From an uncultured Treponema sp. (GTDB taxonomy: Bacteria; Spirochaetota; Spirochaetia; Treponematales; Treponemataceae): DNA of 13,844 bases. The notes under the pieces are model-generated. The model worked only from the letters and a program-made list of their open reading frames with translations. It ran no database searches and had not been told where the DNA came from. The stretch lies in contig CAMNHD010000013.1 of the NCBI GenBank assembly GCA_946538875.1, positions 1-13,844 on the forward strand, given 5' to 3'. Made by a program: the position numbers and the translations under genes. Positions 8,111 to 13,844 of the stretch are shown in pieces. Every line of letters begins with the position of its first letter. The stretch's first letter is position 1.

Positions 8111-8139
8111 ATTTTAACATTTTTTGTCATTTTAATCAA
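8111..8139 (-). promoter_or_regulatory. Predicted promoter of rlmL giving a leaderless transcript
   Basis: On the minus strand, TTGATT (8139-8134) and TAAAAT (8116-8111) are separated by exactly 17 bases. Six bases (GTCAAT) separate the -10 box from the rlmL ATG, so the expected transcription start is the A of the start codon. The absence of any purine-rich ribosome-binding site agrees. Confidence 0.55.
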
Positions 8140-8232
8140 TGGGAAATTCTTTTTTGTTTTCCGGGACGCGGCTGCTTGTAAAAGAATGGAGGACCTTGAA
8201 AAAACAGAATATTGCCCGTTTCATCAGGCCTT

Positions 8233-8305
8233 CCAGGTTCCCCTACGGTCAGCCACCGCTTCCGCGGTGGCCGCTACGCGCCTTCCACGCCATGCTTGCG
8301 CCTGG
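8233..8305 (-). repeat. GC-rich REP-like palindromic element between pyrKD and rlmL
   Basis: An eight-pair perfect stem, GCCACCGC (8252-8259) with GCGGTGGC (8264-8271), closes a four-base loop. On the minus strand it is preceded, two bases upstream, by GTAG (8277-8274), and a second GTAG lies beyond the stem at 8246-8243. Five-base arms (8233-8237 and 8301-8305) can pair around the whole unit. A GTAG tetranucleotide at the foot of a GC-rich hairpin is the hallmark of REP sequences acted on by RAYT transposases. No T-tract follows closely on either strand, so it is not a standard intrinsic terminator. Only one copy is in this window, so its repetitive nature is inferred. Confidence 0.45.
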
Positions 8306-8312
8306 TTTTTAT

Positions 8313-10184
8313 TCAGTTCAGGCACACCGCCCGGGAACCGCCAGTCTGGGAAATTCCGCAGAAGTCCGAGAGTTTCCTGTATCCCTTGCGCTTCATGAAC
8401 TCAGACAGACCGCGTGTTATTTCTCCTGCCACGTGAGGGTTTGCGAATTTGGAACTTCCAACCTGAACAGCACATGCTCCGGCCATAATGAATTCCACTG
8501 CATCCTGCCACTTTTCAATTCCGCCTATGCCCACAACAGGAATACGCTTTTCCACTGGAAGCTTGTTCATTTCCTCGACAACATCATAGACCATGCGCAG
8601 AGCTATCGGTTTGATTGCCGGTCCGCAGAGACCTGCACGGATATTGTTGAAGAATGGCTTGCCGGTTTCAATGTCTATGGCAGTGGCCTGGAATGTGTTC
8701 ACAAGGCTCAGCGCATCGGCACCGGCCTTAACACATGCCATTGCTACGGCACGCAGGTCGGGTGCGTTCGGGGAAAGCTTTACCATAAGCGGTTTTGTGG
8801 TGGCGGCCCTTACTGCACTTACGCACTGGTAAGCGGAGTCCGGATCCATTCCCCATGCGGCGCCTCCAGCCTTTACGTTTGGACAGCTGATGTTGAGCTC
8901 GATCATCGGAACATCAGTCTTGTCTGCCATGCTCACGGCCTTGACGTAAGAATCAATGTCATGGCCCGCGATGTTGAGCATTGTCGTCGTGGGAAGCTCC
9001 ATCATCTCTGGCAGAAGTTTCTGCACAACTTCCTCCATGCCCGGATTCTGCAGACCGATTGAATTTATGTTTCCGCTTGGCACTTCTATGCTGCGCTCGC
9101 CGGGGTTGCCCTGACGCGGTTCAAGAGTTGTTCCCTTTGAAGAGATTCCACCCCATTCTCCCACATCACAGAAACTGCGGTAAATCTGTCCGTAGCCGAA
9201 TGTGCCCGAAGCGGCAATCACCGGGTTCTTGAAGTGTACGCCTGCTATGCTCACGCCCAGGTCTGGTTCCACATCCTTTGGGAGCGGAGCAGGTCTTGGA
9301 GGAGGCGGCGCGAATTCAAGGATGTCTGCACTGAACACAGGACCGTCCTTGCATACACGGATTGTGCCGTTTTTGGTCTGGATTGTACAGCCAAGACATG
9401 CGCCTGCACCACAAAGCATCCTGTGCTCCATGCTTAGAAATGCCTTTACGCCGCATTCGTCAGCAATCTTCTGAACGTAAGCGAGCATGGGTGTCGGCCC
9501 ACAGGCAAAGATATAGTCGTAAGCGGCGGTTTTGACGGCATCGGCGGTAAGCGCCGCGCTCAGCATACCGTGTACGCCAACAGAACCGTCGTCTGTAGTG
9601 ACAGTAAGTTTTGCCGCATCCACGGAGTCAATTCCGTAGGAACCACTCTTGAAGCTTGCAAAAAAGTCGTAGCTCTTGGCTGGGAGACTTGCGGCAAGGT
9701 TTGCAACGGGAGCAATTCCTATTCCTCCTCCGACAATGCACAGCTTTGCCTTGCCTTGCCTGATTTTTGCAATAGCCTGAGTGTCGCCGGATTCTTCAAG
9801 CGGAGAGAGCCATGTGTTTCCAAGAGGCCCCTTCACACGCACCTGTTCACCGGGAATCATGTGGCAGAGTTCAGCTGTGCCCACACCTTTTTCAAGAATC
9901 AGGAACTGAATATGCAGTACCCTGTGACCATTCCCGGCGTTGACTGTTTCCGAACACTTGTATACAGAAATAGGCCTGTCAAAGTAGGCGCGGCTCTTGA
10001 GACTGGAAAGCATGTAGAACTGACCTGGAAGCGGCGCAAGCTGTGAGTTGCGTTCAAGTTCCACTCTAATGGTCAGCAGAAAAACATTGTTCTGTCCTTC
10101 CACCGGGGCGCAGAGTTCCACCGTACTGTTGCCGGCAAAAAGAAGGCCCTTGCCCTGTTCATCGATAAGAGGCTTGTCAACCAT
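8313..10184 (-). CDS. pyrKD: Fused dihydroorotate dehydrogenase B: PyrK electron-transfer domain plus PyrD catalytic domain
   Basis: A 623-residue fusion that oxidises dihydroorotate to orotate and passes electrons to NAD+ in pyrimidine synthesis. The PyrK half comes first: FAD-binding RPIS at 70-73, GGGIGIAP at 152-159, CGPTPML at about 228-234, and a [2Fe-2S] site with Cys258, Cys263, Cys266 and Cys278. A proline-rich linker (about 292-303) leads to the PyrD half, with SSKGTT, LQNPG, the catalytic Cys434 in NISCPNV as in class 1B enzymes, VGIGGI and GSSKF at the FMN phosphate site. All key residues are present. The frame extends to an ATG at 10205, but AGGAG lies six bases before the ATG at 10184 and nothing comparable precedes 10205, so I choose 10184. 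In most bacteria these are two separate genes. The last dozen residues look like a family-unlike tail. Confidence 0.9.
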   Translation of the reverse strand: MVDKPLIDEQGKGLLFAGNSTVELCAPVEGQNNVFLLTIRVELERNSQLAPLPGQFYMLSSLKSRAYFDRPISVYKCSETVNAGNGHRVLHIQFLILEKGVGTAELCHMIPGEQVRVKGPLGNTWLSPLEESGDTQAIAKIRQGKAKLCIVGGGIGIAPVANLAASLPAKSYDFFASFKSGSYGIDSVDAAKLTVTTDDGSVGVHGMLSAALTADAVKTAAYDYIFACGPTPMLAYVQKIADECGVKAFLSMEHRMLCGAGACLGCTIQTKNGTIRVCKDGPVFSADILEFAPPPPRPAPLPKDVEPDLGVSIAGVHFKNPVIAASGTFGYGQIYRSFCDVGEWGGISSKGTTLEPRQGNPGERSIEVPSGNINSIGLQNPGMEEVVQKLLPEMMELPTTTMLNIAGHDIDSYVKAVSMADKTDVPMIELNISCPNVKAGGAAWGMDPDSAYQCVSAVRAATTKPLMVKLSPNAPDLRAVAMACVKAGADALSLVNTFQATAIDIETGKPFFNNIRAGLCGPAIKPIALRMVYDVVEEMNKLPVEKRIPVVGIGGIEKWQDAVEFIMAGACAVQVGSSKFANPHVAGEITRGLSEFMKRKGYRKLSDFCGISQTGGSRAVCLN

Positions 10185-10190
10185 AGTATT

Positions 10191-10276
10191 CTCCTGAGCA
10201 GACATTCTTGGCAGGAAATAAGTTTGTCTCTTCTTACGGAGTCCTGCCTTAAAAAGTAAGCTTCTGTTTCAATATA
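10191..10276 (-). promoter_or_regulatory. pyrKD leader with stem-loop
   Basis: The predicted transcript start is near 10264, giving a leader of about 80 bases. It contains a seven-pair stem (10210-10216 with 10242-10248) and a four-pair inner stem (10219-10222 with 10233-10236). Ahead of it, CTTAC can alternatively pair with the GTAAG of the inner stem. A CTCC within the leader (10241-10238) can pair with the GGAG of the ribosome-binding site (10195-10191). There is no U-tract, so control of translation is more likely than attenuation. The structure is seen; the regulation is inferred. Confidence 0.4.
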
Positions 10277-10299
10277 CAAAATTTAGCTGGAATTTGCAA
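10271..10299 (-). promoter_or_regulatory. Predicted sigma-70-type promoter for pyrKD
   Basis: On the minus strand, TTGCAA (10299-10294) and TATATT (10276-10271) are separated by 17 bases. This gives pyrKD its own start, independent of pyrF. Confidence 0.6.
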
Positions 10300-10303
10300 A
10301 TGC

Positions 10304-10328
10304 GGGTTATTTTTGGGGAGGGGTAGTG
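10304..10328 (-). terminator. C-rich, G-free stretch downstream of pyrF (possible Rho loading site)
   Basis: The minus-strand RNA over these 25 bases contains no G and 13 C, directly after the long stem-loop that follows pyrF. C-rich, G-poor RNA is what Rho prefers. Since no U-tract follows the stem-loop, Rho-dependent termination would explain how pyrF transcription ends before the separate pyrKD promoter. Confidence 0.3.
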
Positions 10329-10373
10329 CTGTGCGGCAAAATATGCCTGACTCAGGTATTCAGTGCCGCACAG
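10329..10373 (-). other. Long two-tier stem-loop immediately after pyrF
   Basis: A perfect ten-pair outer stem, CTGTGCGGCA (10329-10338) with TGCCGCACAG (10364-10373), encloses a four-by-four internal loop and an inner seven-pair stem (one G-U pair) capped by three bases. It begins 11 bases after the pyrF stop. It could protect the pyrF 3' end, take part in termination or bind a regulator. The lack of a U-tract argues against a simple intrinsic terminator. Confidence 0.6.
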
Positions 10374-10384
10374 GAATATCGTTG

Positions 10385-11302
10385 TTACTGAAGGGAACTG
10401 AGTGCACCGGTCAGGTCTGCCTTGGAGTCAAGTGCTGCCTGTGCCGCTGCATCCGCTATGTTTTCAAGTGACAGGGTGTTGTCCTGGGCTTTAGCTGAAC
10501 ATACCTCCGACTTTTTCCATGCGCAGAGGATTCCACGTGAAGAGTTCACTGTTCCGCCTGCCTTGAGCAGAAGTGTTGCTGCTATGCGTGCGGCTCCGCC
10601 CTGTGCTCCGTAACCCGGGATAAGGAAGAACATCTCTGGATATGCTTCGCGGAGGAGTTTTGCATCGCTTTCTTCTGTGCAGCCGACTACTGCACCTACC
10701 GGTCCTGTTGTCTGGTCTGGGAATGTCTTTGCAAAGTCTTTTCCCAGACGGTCCAGTTCTGCACCCACGCGGTCAAGGACACGGCCGCCTGCCTTGAGTT
10801 CCTGCTGCTCTATGTCCACCATGCCCGGGTTTGAGGTTCTGAGCAGGACAAACATTCCTTTGCCTTTTTCAAGATATTCCGAGAATGGCTGCAGGGTGTC
10901 AAAGCCCATGTATGGATTCACGGTTATTATGTCTGTCTCAAAGTCACCTGTAAAGTGGGCACGTGCATAGGCACCTGCTGTGGCGGCAATGTCACCGCGC
11001 TTTATGTCGCTGATGCACACCAGGCCTGCCTGACGGACCAGACGCAGGGTCTCTGCATATACTTTCATGCCTTCAAGTCCCATTGCTTCGTAATAGGCAA
11101 CTTGTACTTTGCAGCAGCATGCACTTGAATCGCTTTTGATGCGCGAGATGATTTCCTTGTTGTAGGCGAGTACTGCCTGGGCCGGGGAGTTGTACTTTTT
11201 TATGATTGTTTCTGGTATATAGGAAGGGTCGGTGTCCAGTCCGACACACAGCGGGCCGTTTTTTGCCGCGAGTTCCTGTAAAATCTGCATTGAATGTTTC
11301 AT
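10385..11302 (-). CDS. pyrF: Orotidine 5'-phosphate decarboxylase, PyrF subfamily 2
   Basis: A 305-residue enzyme for the last step of UMP synthesis, OMP to UMP plus CO2. It contains the CVGLDTDP entry strand (19-26), the catalytic charge network SDIKRGD (Asp99, Lys101, Asp104), ITVNPYMGFDTLQPF after it, and IPGYGAQGG and NSSRGI for phosphate binding. The length and the NPYMGFD segment mark the longer type 2 family rather than the roughly 240-residue type 1. Start choice: the ATG at 11302 gives a typical N-terminus and lies six bases after a -10 box, implying a leaderless mRNA. The frame extends further, and an ATG at 11359 has GGGAG eight bases upstream; that start would add 19 residues unlike the family. 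I prefer 11302, but 11359 remains possible. Confidence 0.9.
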   Translation of the reverse strand: MKHSMQILQELAAKNGPLCVGLDTDPSYIPETIIKKYNSPAQAVLAYNKEIISRIKSDSSACCCKVQVAYYEAMGLEGMKVYAETLRLVRQAGLVCISDIKRGDIAATAGAYARAHFTGDFETDIITVNPYMGFDTLQPFSEYLEKGKGMFVLLRTSNPGMVDIEQQELKAGGRVLDRVGAELDRLGKDFAKTFPDQTTGPVGAVVGCTEESDAKLLREAYPEMFFLIPGYGAQGGAARIAATLLLKAGGTVNSSRGILCAWKKSEVCSAKAQDNTLSLENIADAAAQAALDSKADLTGALSSLQ

Positions 11303-11308
11303 GCACAG

Positions 11309-11337
11309 AGTATAGCACGGCAACGGTATGTTGTCTA
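11309..11337 (-). promoter_or_regulatory. Predicted promoter of pyrF giving a leaderless transcript
   Basis: On the minus strand, TAGACA (11337-11332) and TATACT (11314-11309) each match the consensus at five of six positions and are 17 bases apart. The pyrF ATG follows the -10 box after six bases, so transcription should start on the start codon. If the alternative start at 11359 were used, this promoter would lie inside the coding region, which argues for 11302. Confidence 0.55.
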
Positions 11338-11406
11338 TCATTGCGGGTGGGCTTATCATTACCGTAACTCCCAAAGATGCCGCTTACACGTTTTTTTTAA
11401 TGGCAA

Positions 11407-11435
11407 TTGAAAGATGATTAAATACGCATTATAAT
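11407..11435 (+). promoter_or_regulatory. Predicted sigma-70-type promoter of the lipoprotein gene
   Basis: TTGAAA (11407-11412) and a perfect TATAAT (11430-11435) are spaced by 17 bases, with a run of eight T (11391-11398) just upstream that may act like an UP element. The expected start near 11442 leaves a leader of about 30 bases ending in AAGGAGAGG before the ATG. This is the best promoter in the window and diverges from that of pyrF. Confidence 0.75.
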
Positions 11436-11453
11436 TATCTTATTATTATCTTA
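11434..11453 (+). repeat. Nine-base direct repeat at the lipoprotein transcription start
   Basis: ATTATCTTA occurs at 11434-11442 and 11445-11453, an 11-base period close to one helical turn. It overlaps the end of the -10 box and the predicted start, so a regulator bound here could block transcription. AT-rich simple sequence could also explain it. Confidence 0.35.
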
Positions 11454-11471
11454 CTAATAAAAGGAGAGGTT

Positions 11472-13844
11472 ATGAAAAATCAAAAATCCTTCCGCATCTG
11501 CCGACTTTTTATAGTGGGGATATTGTTTTGTATAGTATTATTCTTTAGCGCCTGTGAAAACTTTATGAAGGGCGCCGGGACAAAAGAACAATTGGATGAG
11601 CTTATTAAAGCTGCAAATTCCGGCGAAGATTTTACAATCATATCCAAATCGCCGGAATATTCTTCTTCGGGTATATACCGCGATTCTGCCATAGAAATTC
11701 AGTTTAGTGTACCTGTAAATCAAAGTACATTTAGTTATGAAATTCTGGTTGGTGGCCAGGATGTCTCTCTGGTAAATTATCTTGAACCAAGTTTTTCTGA
11801 GGACGGAAAAATAGTACGAATCCGTGCCAATTCAGATAATCTTATAAACCTTGAAGGACATTCTTCAAAGGATATTACTGTAAAGCTTTCGGATAAGCTA
11901 AGGTCTCAAAAGGGGTCTATTTTAAAGACTTCGCTGCTTTCGTGGACATTCAGGGTAAATAATTCTACAGATGATGTTTCTCCAATTTTTGCAAGTATAA
12001 GCCTGAACAATGGTGCCGGTGAAACTGATTTTACCGAAAAAGCCTTTTTGAATGAAGAGGGACAGATTGCCTGGGAAGATTCTGACTTTTATACAAACCA
12101 CGCAAATAAAATCCATTTTTCCGGAATTGCCTTTGACGGTGGCAGCGGAATTAATTATCTGACAGTAAAAGAGACCCGCCTTAGAGACACTAAAAATGAT
12201 ATTGTAAATGACCCGCCAATCGTTTCGGCCCCGATTTATCTTGAATCTGACGCCGACGGAAACGCCATTCTTGATTTTGATTACCAGTTTAATCTTGTAA
12301 ATGAAGAATATAAAGACGGCCTTGTAAAGCTTGAAATTCAACTTACAGACATGTGTGAAAACCTTAGCGAGGTTAAGACTTTTTATGCTGTTAAGGATAC
12401 GTTTTTTTCTATAGATGATTTGTGTGTAAGTAATATTCCTCTAGATTTATTTCCAGAAACAGGAAAAATACAAAATGCTAAACCGGACTTTTACAAAAAC
12501 TTTTTCTGGGAATATAAAACAAATGATGTCTGGTATAATTTAGATGGAAAGATTTACTGTTCTCTTCCGGAAAAATACAGATATACTTTTGAATATGCTA
12601 CAGATTTTAATGATGAATCTACAATAGATGAATATGAAGTTACCGAGACAGTAACAGATGCTGCAAATGGAATTAAAAAATGTACAGCAAAAGAAATTAT
12701 TTTTAAAACAGATAAAATTAGTTATTTAAGAATAACAGCTTATGATGAAGGCGGAACTCCCGCAAGCATTATAAGAAGAATTCCTGGAAAAGCACAGATT
12801 ACATCTTTTGATAAATTCACAGATGAAGACCTAGTTTATATGGGAGAAATAAATTATTACATTGATGGTTATGATTCTTTCTCCGATCTGCGGCAATTCA
12901 GATTTATTGCAGAAAAAGATTCAGATGGTAATACAACTTTAAGAGAGGGAGATGGGTATCAATTTGCCTTGCAGCAACAAACAATTAATTGTAATCGAGG
13001 CGATTATGGTGTAGGTTCAACACTGGCTGTTTCCTTTGTATATAACCAGATGGGTAAGGAAACCGGCTATGCTGACTATAAATGTATTGCAGGACCAATG
13101 GTTTTCTTTACTTTTAATGATACGGACTCTATTTCTTTTAACAAACCTCTTTATAAATCTATTGAATCCGGAATGGATGCTTCGGACTCTGGTACTTATT
13201 ATGCAACAATAGAGTTTGACAAAAATAACACAAACCCTCAGATTAGTTATTTAACAGCTTTATATTCTGGTAGCGGAACTAACAGTGTTCCTATACTGAC
13301 ATTAATTCCTCCGGAAGATCTTGCAAAAGGTAAAACAACAATTCATTTTCCATACAAATCTGTTTCGGGAACAGATACCGTTTCATATTCAGTTAGAATA
13401 AGGGCAAATCTTAACGGAAAAACAGAGGAATCAGATGAAGCAGGTTCTATAGTGTGTGACATAAATAATTCAATTCCATATATTACAGAATACGCTTCTG
13501 ACAGATATGCGATTTGCTGTAACAATCCTTTTGAGGTAAGATTTAGAGATAGACTTGAAAATACAGGTGATTCAGGAGATAAGCCATATACAATCCAGTA
13601 TTTTTGGAAGCCTGCATATTCTGATAATATGAATCTCTATACTCCAGATAAGGTAAAGGCCTCTTTCCCAAGCAGAATCTGCCAGATTAAATCTACCTAT
13701 AATCCGGATATTCCGGTCTGCGGACTAAGGGATGGAAATTATATCTGCTATGTACAGGTTTCTAAAAATCCTGAAGATCCTCTTGATTCAACTAGTCCTA
13801 ATGCCTTGTTGACCTTGGGAATAATGCATGTTGCAAGTCTGGAT
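11472..13844 (+). CDS. Large surface lipoprotein with Ig-like N-terminal domain, partial (C-terminus outside window)
   Basis: The frame is open for 791 codons from the ATG at 11472 to the right edge, so the protein is incomplete. AAGGAGAGG lies just before the ATG. The N-terminus is a lipoprotein signal: basic residues, a hydrophobic stretch (12-25) and the lipobox FSAC with the lipidated Cys at 28, followed by Glu-Asn-Phe as often seen in Treponema lipoproteins. Residues of about 54-162 look like a Big_5/SbsA-type Ig-like domain (SP...FSVPVNQSTFSY...WTF). After this come beta-rich stretches rich in Asn, Asp, Tyr and Thr, probably further Ig-like modules, with scattered cysteines. No enzyme motif is visible. 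An exposed adhesin or scaffold is a guess. Base composition is far more AT-rich than the genes to its left, above all past about 12400. Confidence 0.8.
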   Translation, partial: MKNQKSFRICRLFIVGILFCIVLFFSACENFMKGAGTKEQLDELIKAANSGEDFTIISKSPEYSSSGIYRDSAIEIQFSVPVNQSTFSYEILVGGQDVSLVNYLEPSFSEDGKIVRIRANSDNLINLEGHSSKDITVKLSDKLRSQKGSILKTSLLSWTFRVNNSTDDVSPIFASISLNNGAGETDFTEKAFLNEEGQIAWEDSDFYTNHANKIHFSGIAFDGGSGINYLTVKETRLRDTKNDIVNDPPIVSAPIYLESDADGNAILDFDYQFNLVNEEYKDGLVKLEIQLTDMCENLSEVKTFYAVKDTFFSIDDLCVSNIPLDLFPETGKIQNAKPDFYKNFFWEYKTNDVWYNLDGKIYCSLPEKYRYTFEYATDFNDESTIDEYEVTETVTDAANGIKKCTAKEIIFKTDKISYLRITAYDEGGTPASIIRRIPGKAQITSFDKFTDEDLVYMGEINYYIDGYDSFSDLRQFRFIAEKDSDGNTTLREGDGYQFALQQQTINCNRGDYGVGSTLAVSFVYNQMGKETGYADYKCIAGPMVFFTFNDTDSISFNKPLYKSIESGMDASDSGTYYATIEFDKNNTNPQISYLTALYSGSGTNSVPILTLIPPEDLAKGKTTIHFPYKSVSGTDTVSYSVRIRANLNGKTEESDEAGSIVCDINNSIPYITEYASDRYAICCNNPFEVRFRDRLENTGDSGDKPYTIQYFWKPAYSDNMNLYTPDKVKASFPSRICQIKSTYNPDIPVCGLRDGNYICYVQVSKNPEDPLDSTSPNALLTLGIMHVASLD

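Noticed and set aside
8252..8271. The strong hairpin as an intrinsic terminator of pyrKD
   Set aside because: No run of T follows the stem within a useful distance on the minus strand. On the plus strand the nearest T-run is 35 bases away and no plus-strand gene ends here.
8139..9062. 307-codon open frame on the plus strand
   Set aside because: It lies largely antisense to the PyrD half of the pyrKD gene, runs through the REP-like hairpin, resembles no family I know and has no ribosome-binding site. It is a shadow of a long, well-supported gene.
10185..10205. Longer start for pyrKD at the ATG at 10205
   Set aside because: No Shine-Dalgarno precedes it, while AGGAG sits six bases before the ATG at 10184. 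The seven extra residues include the codons overlapping that AGGAG.
11303..11374. N-terminal extension of pyrF to the TTG at 11374 or the ATG at 11359
   Set aside because: The added residues do not resemble the family's N-terminus and would place a good promoter inside the gene. I keep some doubt because the ATG at 11359 has a plausible GGGAG.
11922..12341. 139-codon open frame on the minus strand
   Set aside because: It is antisense within the open lipoprotein frame, and its Ile/Lys/Phe-rich translation is what AT-rich antisense DNA gives.
1..13844. CRISPR arrays, tRNA or rRNA genes, insertion sequences, toxin-antitoxin or phage-defence genes
   Set aside because: I looked in the gaps and on both strands for regular direct repeats, cloverleaf-like structures and transposase or defence motifs and found none beyond the single REP-like element and short repeats listed.

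Overview
The window looks like ordinary chromosome from a host-associated spirochaete, most plausibly a rumen, gut or oral Treponema. This is an inference from the gene order ABC ATPase / ABC-2 permease / GldG-like / DUF4340, from the lipoprotein N-terminus (lipobox followed by Cys-Glu-Asn-Phe), and from moderate GC. I cannot name a species. I see no CRISPR array, rRNA, tRNA, transposase or phage gene.

Layout. Ten genes lie on the minus strand and one on the plus strand. Read in the direction of transcription (right to left), the minus-strand genes are: pyrF (OMP decarboxylase); a 200-base spacer with a long stem-loop, a G-free C-rich stretch, a promoter and a structured leader; a single gene fusing the electron-transfer (PyrK) and catalytic (PyrD) subunits of dihydroorotate dehydrogenase B; a GC-rich 208-base spacer with a REP-like hairpin; an RlmL/YpsC-type 23S rRNA methyltransferase; a TetR regulator joined to it by a one-base overlap; a promoter; a PlsC-type acyltransferase; an overlapping diacylglycerol-kinase-family lipid kinase; a 108-base gap; then a tightly packed four-gene ABC operon (ATPase, permease, GldG-like auxiliary protein, DUF4340 protein) whose last gene leaves the window at base 1. 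On the plus strand, divergent from pyrF, a well-formed promoter drives a large AT-rich lipoprotein gene that runs off the right end.

How the genes work together. pyrKD and pyrF supply the oxidation of dihydroorotate and the final decarboxylation of de novo UMP synthesis. PlsC and the lipid kinase handle phosphatidic acid and related lipids, and the neighbouring TetR protein is a plausible regulator of them. The ABC set resembles the GldA/GldF/GldG group; its substrate is unknown here, and the name does not imply gliding motility.

A pattern worth attention is how translation starts. Genes inside operons, plus pyrKD and the lipoprotein, have clear Shine-Dalgarno sequences. pyrF and rlmL instead have a promoter whose -10 box sits exactly six bases before the ATG, predicting leaderless mRNAs; plsC, also first behind a promoter, lacks a Shine-Dalgarno too. 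I did not find a wholly novel system. The best leads are the PyrK-PyrD fusion, the matched leaderless promoters, the REP-like element and the structured pyrKD leader.
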